From contig JAECUM010009381.1 in NCBI GenBank assembly GCA_016617855.1, forward strand, positions 1-64,000: a DNA stretch of 64,000 bases, given 5' to 3'. Below the pieces are notes generated by a model. The model had not been told where the DNA came from. It ran no database searches and was given only the letters and a program-made list of their open reading frames with translations. Both the position numbers and the translations under genes were made by a program. Origin of the DNA: Megalonaias nervosa (taxonomy: Eukaryota; Mollusca; Bivalvia; Unionida; Unionidae). Below, one piece after another: positions 59,205 to 64,000 of the stretch; positions within the stretch are counted from its first letter, which is position 1; each line of letters begins with the position of its first letter.

Positions 59205-59636
59205 TGATGGGAGGTGATAATCATTGGTTGGTTTTCCATCCGGTTGCTATGGAAACCACACCACTACTTGCTTTCACTCCAAATACAATTCTGGAACAGC
59301 ATATGAATATTCCTAACATGCTTAATCCAAAATGGCTGAGCCATGCTAAAGACATCATAAACAGATTTTCTCTCATGTTGCTACAGAAGCTGCAACCAAA
59401 TTTGGGGTTTCAAACAGGAAAATTCTGGTAGAATATATATTAACAACTGTTCCCCATGTTTGATTAAAATGCTCAGTTATTCTGGAGAACAAATTTAAAT
59501 TGGTTTATTCACCTCGCTGTTATGAAAGCCACATTATTTCATGGGGATTTATCCCAAACATAATTCTGGCAGATGATGTCCAATGAAATTTTCAACCATT
59601 ATTCATCAAAATTGGCTGAGCCAATCTGGAGAAGTT
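59205..59636 (+). repeat. Family-3 repeat, about 2 units
   Basis: Units contain GTTGCTATGGAAACCACACC or a diverged form, CAAATACAATTCTGGAACAG and AAAATGGCTGAGCCA. The second unit is at about 59,515-59,620. A third related piece is at 61,780-61,945. It is non-coding. Confidence 0.55.
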
Positions 59637-59637
59637 G

Positions 59638-61765
59638 AACCGAGTCCCTCTAATAGACTAACACTCTACTGACCAAAAGGAATTTCCAGGAAATTAGAAT
59701 AAAACTTTCTTTTTTTCAACTGATAATTGAAATTAGCTCATTTTGATATTCTTGAGCAACTCCAACATACTAAATTGGGTAACATGACAATTTTCTTATA
59801 GTTGAGTTAACATGTTCATAGGATACCTCAAGTACAGTATAAAAATCCTTTATCATGGCCTCTGACCTTGAACATGATACCATGGACAGAAGATCAATGA
59901 ACTTGTCCTAGATGATGACAAAATACAACCACATGTTTGATTAAATCTACGGGTAATCATTTCTTGGGGAAAAAAAAACAAAGTTGCTAAGTGGTATTCT
60001 TCAGAAATATCCAGATTGGGTTAAATGATAAATATTCATTCATACTTGTTTGTATTATCCATGCTTACAAGCCAGTGCAGCCATAATGAACTAGTTCACT
60101 AGAATGCAACTAAATACAAAATCTTTTCAAAATTCACTTATACTCTGTTTATAAGCTTGATCAAGTGCAAAAATGCCACTACTGACATCTGACTTGATCC
60201 CAATATCATGAAAGTGCTGGTAATGATGGTGGCAAGATATGAACCATTTTCATTCAGAACCAATTAAATACTGCAATATGTGTTAGATCAAAACCCCATG
60301 TCAATACTACTACGAACAAGAAATGAGCAGTGGAAATAAGATTTTCAAAATGGCTATAGTACTATGTTCAAGGTTAGAGGAGTACCATTTACTTTAGAAT
60401 TAGCTACATATTGCTAAAGTGTTTTACTGAAACCCCATACTGATACAACTGTCTATTCATGACAAGAAGACAAACCAATTTTAATGTTGGAACAATTATG
60501 TATGTTGCAAGAAAGAGGCAGCTTTGAAGAAAGAAAAAAACAACTTGTACAAGTAGCATTTACAAGACTTGTCAAATTTTGAGAGAATCACATCAGCATA
60601 ATTTTTATTTAAGGCCAACCAGGGAAGCATTTTTGTGAAAATACCATGTCAATACAGCCATCTGTTTAGGAAAAATAGCCTTAACATGATATGTAAGTTG
60701 GTCACAATACCAGCCATATTGTATGTAAAATCTGCATTATTATCATTTGTCACCAACCAAACAGATGAGAAATCTTTTGGTGAAAACACTATCTCTATGG
60801 CCATATGTTTTTAGGAGAAGAACCAATACAATAAGAAAGTGAAGGATTTATCAGCAACATTTTCATTCAGTACAAAGCGGACAGCACTAGTGTTTTAGTG
60901 AAAACTCTAGGTGGCCACAACTATTAATTCTGGCTGATTAGTAATAAGATTTTCAAGCAGACCACCATGGAGAGCAATACTGGATGTCATATAGGTACCA
61001 TTTTTCATGTAGGACCAACCAAATCATGTAAAATCTTTCAGTGAAATCCCATGTTGATATCACTATCAGTTCTGGATCAGTAAATGATGAAAAGATTTTC
61101 ATGATGTCCAGCAGTCATACTGGATATCTGACAGTATGTCCAATGGGATCCATTTTCAATTAGGGCCAACCGTACATTATAAAAGGATATTTTAGTGAAA
61201 ACCACATTTCAATATGACCATCAGTTCAAGAGGAGTAGAGAGATTTTCCAATGTGTATTCCAAGATGGCCATAATGAATGTCAGATCAGCATGATTTTTA
61301 TTTAGGACCAAAAAAACATCACAAGAAGTCTTTTAGTGAAAACCTTGTGTAGATATGAACATTTAGTCAGGAGAAGAAGCATGTTGGATGTAAAGTTGGT
61401 ACCACTTTCATTTACAACCAGGAAGAAGTCTTTCAGTCAAAAATTTAATTTCCATATGACAGGCAACTTAGGAAAGATAGTAATGTAAGAAGATTTTCAG
61501 GATGGCCATCATGGTGATTCTACTGGATGTGAGGGGAACAATTTTCATTTAGGACCAACTAGATAGAACAAGTTTTTCTTTGAGAACCCACTGTGACCAT
61601 CCGTTCAGGAGTAGCAAGATTTTAAAGATGGCTACCACAGTGGCATTACTGGATGTTTGAAAGACACCATTTTCTTTTAGGACCAAATGAATCTTGAGAT
61701 ATGTCTTTGTAAAGTTTTGTGGCAATCCTCCCAGTACTTTAGGAGGAGTTGTGATAACAAATTCA
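59638..61765 (+). mobile_element. Composite ~150-bp repeat element, copy D (longest array)
   Basis: A diverged 5' module (AACCGAGTCCCTCTAATAG, then CTACTGACCAAAAGGAATT) starts at 59,638. About ten diverged 150-bp units run from about 60,190 to 61,680, with recurring ACCATTTTCATTTAGGACCA, AGTGAAAACC and AAGATTTTCA. The 3' module starts normally (AAGTTTTGTGGCAATCCTCC, GGAGGAGTTGTGATAACAAA) but is cut short near 61,765 and continues into a family-3 unit. That junction suggests recombination between repeat families. Confidence 0.6.
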
Positions 61766-61779
61766 TGCAAAATCAAAAT

Positions 61780-61960
61780 TGGCTGAGTCACTGTTGAGAA
61801 ATTAAAAACAGAGTTTCCACATTGTTGCTATCAAAGCCACACTTATGCTATAAAAGCAAATACAAATATAAATTTAGAATAGCATGTCCCAAGCAACATT
61901 CCTACCAAGTTTGAATGAAATGAGCCTGTGTATTTTGAGAAGCTGAAAATGGAAATGTTG
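61780..61960 (+). repeat. Family-3 repeat unit
   Basis: TTGGCTGAGTCACTG, CAGAGTTTCCACATTGTTGC, AATTTAGAATAGCATGTCC and ATTCCTACCAAGTTTG match the order of words in the repeat at 59.2-59.6 kb. Confidence 0.5.
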
Positions 61961-62560
61961 ATGAATGACACATGCTGGATGACGCATGCTAAATGCAGGG
62001 CAATACAATATGCTCACCTGCCTTTATGGTCAGCTAACATCTTAAAACAGCCACTACACAAAGAAAGTTAGTCACTGTAATCAGTTTGTCAAAAGTATGA
62101 TAATTAGTGGTTGAAATGAATGACTTTTATAAGTGTGATAAGTGTAGCTAGGTTCCCACAACAAAATTATCCTAAGTATCCAAACAATACATCATTATCT
62201 AAATTCTGTTGGAATCAAAACAAGCATCATTTTAGTTTTACAAAGGACAAACAAGGAAAATCAGCATCTAAAATATTCACAAAATTCAGCAGCCATCAGC
62301 ATCTGGACAAAACTTTGTAGCTGCTCAAACTGCTCAACAAGTCCTAATATCAAAAGAGTTTCATAAGCATTATTTTTCAATGCAAAAGGACCAGTCATCC
62401 AGGTACCTGTGCTTGACTCTTACTAGTGTAGCTGTACATTTTTATGCTTTCAAAGGTTGCGAAAACTGCGGAACACTATTGAAGTAGCAATCTGCACACC
62501 GGTATCTGAGGTATCCATCTATTCCATGACATCACATAAATCATAAATCCGCTGTTGTGA
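61961..62560. other. No gene recognised
   Basis: AT-rich sequence. A 66-codon plus-strand frame at 62,120-62,320 has no recognisable motif. Confidence 0.4.
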
Positions 62561-63960
62561 CTGATTTCCTGGTGGAGCACAGCATCCAAACTTTCTCACA
62601 CTTTTCATACATCCTTGATTTAGCACCAAATGATTTTTGGCTGAATCCCATTATTAATGATTTGATGAGGGGCTGATGATTTCAGAGCCTCCATGCAGTT
62701 GGAAGTGCAGTTTTCCTGGTTTGCGAGGAAATTCATTCCCACATCAGTGAAATTCTGAGAAGGAACCATATCTGACTTCTCCTGGTTGTAGATTAAGCTC
62801 AGACAAGTCCCTGTCTTGCAAACGAGTAAAAGACCTGTGAGTAATAGACATCTGAGAACATTGTGTATCAACCACTTGTTGAAATACTCGAAGATGGATA
62901 ACTTGATGATTTTATTTTAAATGATATTACTCCCATTCACCCTGGTTATAAACTCTGGGCAAGGACGCTGGGCCAAATGGAAGAGCCTGTAACAAAAGAA
63001 AAACTTTGAGCAGACACAAATGCAGGAATTTCTGGTGTGAAAAAAGATGAGGATGTGTAGGTAACCATCTTGAAGGTCTAAGAGAACTTAAGCAATGTCT
63101 GTTGTTTATCTCTTAAAGCTCAAGAAGTCACAGTAAGGATTGTGTTCAGCACCACTAACCTTTATATATCTGTGCTGTGATCCAGCAAGCCAGCAAGACT
63201 TCTCTAAATTATCCAAAGTGGCATCCCTGCACAATGAAGCAGCTCAGCTGACAGTGCCACTGACAGCAAGAGTGTTTCATTGACTATAGTGACTCCTACC
63301 ATAAAAAGTTTAAGGAGGCAGCTGAGAATAGGACACCATGTAAAGCAAAGGCAACTAAGGTATGCACTTTAAGTTTTATGATTTCAAACACCTTGGCTGA
63401 GATGCAGTTCGAGATCCTCATGGTAATTCCTGCTCGAAACCCTTCTAATATCCAGCCAAGGAGGCTTGAATGGCAAAGCAGGTGTATCTGCCCTATAACT
63501 GCTGAATAAAGTGCAGCAGGGTGGACAAGGGGACTGACAAACCCCTCTACTTCCTGATGCCTCCTGGCCTTGTGCCAACTTCTGAGCTATACCCCTTACT
63601 ATGGCTAAATGGGGAAGCAACAAAAGATCAGAATTTTTCTGAAAGCATATTCAGACTGCAGAGTAGTCATTCCCAATTATCTGGAAGGCTTCTGACATAG
63701 ATCTGGTTTTCTAATGCCAAATGTATATGCTTCATTGCTGTTATCTGTCCAGCATAGAATGGAGATGGAGATGTGGTTGATACAGGGACACCAGATGATG
63801 TGCTCACATGATTGGAGCTTCCACAAACTCAATCATGTCCACTAGATTTGATAATTCAATGTCCTGTCTCCACTGGTGAGGCACAACAGGACAATCTCTT
63901 CCTTTGTTTCGATCTGCATGAAGTGGACTGGCATTCCCTTCTCAATCAGTGAAGGGATGA
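62560..63960 (-). mobile_element. Second DIRS-like fragment (RT and Gag-like)
   Basis: On the minus strand, 62,871-62,620 contains NQEKSDMVPSQNFTDVGMNF, matching the RT segment of DIRS-like elements and the corresponding part of the copy at 36.4-40.4 kb. Upstream, LDLQDGYLHI-like (about 63,090-63,060) and LPFGPASLPRV-like (about 62,990-62,955) fragments are the preceding RT motifs in other frames. Further upstream, 63,623-63,384 and up to about 63,960 is the Gag-like side, assigned by position only. The catalytic Asp-Asp site lies in a badly damaged stretch near 62,880 and is not readable. The element may continue beyond the window. Confidence 0.55.
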
Positions 63961-64000
63961 ATTAATGGTGACCCCCCTCACCCCACTGCAAACCCTTTGA

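Overview
This window looks like invertebrate nuclear DNA, most likely from a mollusc or another lophotrochozoan. It is AT-rich, contains split exons with GT/AG splice sites, and is full of interspersed repeats: tRNA-derived SINEs, an L2-like LINE, a Ty3/Gypsy element, tyrosine-recombinase (DIRS-like) retroelements, hAT transposons and several satellites with units of about 150 bp. No bacterial-style operon, CRISPR array, rRNA or functional tRNA gene is visible. The mollusc assignment is inference from the repeat content. That the host is an animal is secure.

The only host gene I can support is the 3' part of an atlastin gene (ER membrane-fusion GTPase) on the minus strand. Four phase-0 coding exons lie at 58,698-58,642, 58,131-58,060, 47,544-47,113 and 33,015-32,935. 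They encode 213 residues: the end of the middle domain, the two-helix membrane hairpin and a C-terminal tail. The GTPase domain must be encoded beyond position 64,000. The 10.5-kb and 14.1-kb introns are packed with transposon debris.

Layout. 1-5.2 kb: a relatively CpG-rich, frame-broken coding relic that I cannot identify, and a pair of zinc-knuckle motifs on the minus strand. 6.9-8.0 kb: a composite element built of ~150-bp repeats (minus orientation). 8-12.7 kb: AT-rich non-coding DNA with microsatellites. 13.0-18.3 kb: a dead Ty3/Gypsy element with integrase upstream of reverse transcriptase (the Gmr1-type order), interrupted by a SINE. 18.3-26.8 kb: satellites and minisatellites with SINE insertions. 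29.0-32.6 kb: another composite repeat element with a hAT transposon nested in it, marked by a perfect 8-bp target duplication. 32.9-58.7 kb: the atlastin gene with its invaded introns (35-bp minisatellite, DIRS-like element, BED-finger DNA transposon, L2-like LINE, a hairpin, a related miniature transposon). 59.2-64 kb: more composite repeats and a second DIRS-like fragment.

The most notable non-gene structure is a family of composite repeats. Copies share a recognisable 5' module, a variable array of ~150-bp units and a 3' module, which suggests a Helitron/'pearl'-type non-autonomous element. All transposon coding regions seen here are broken; their positions and lesions are described but no repaired sequence is given.
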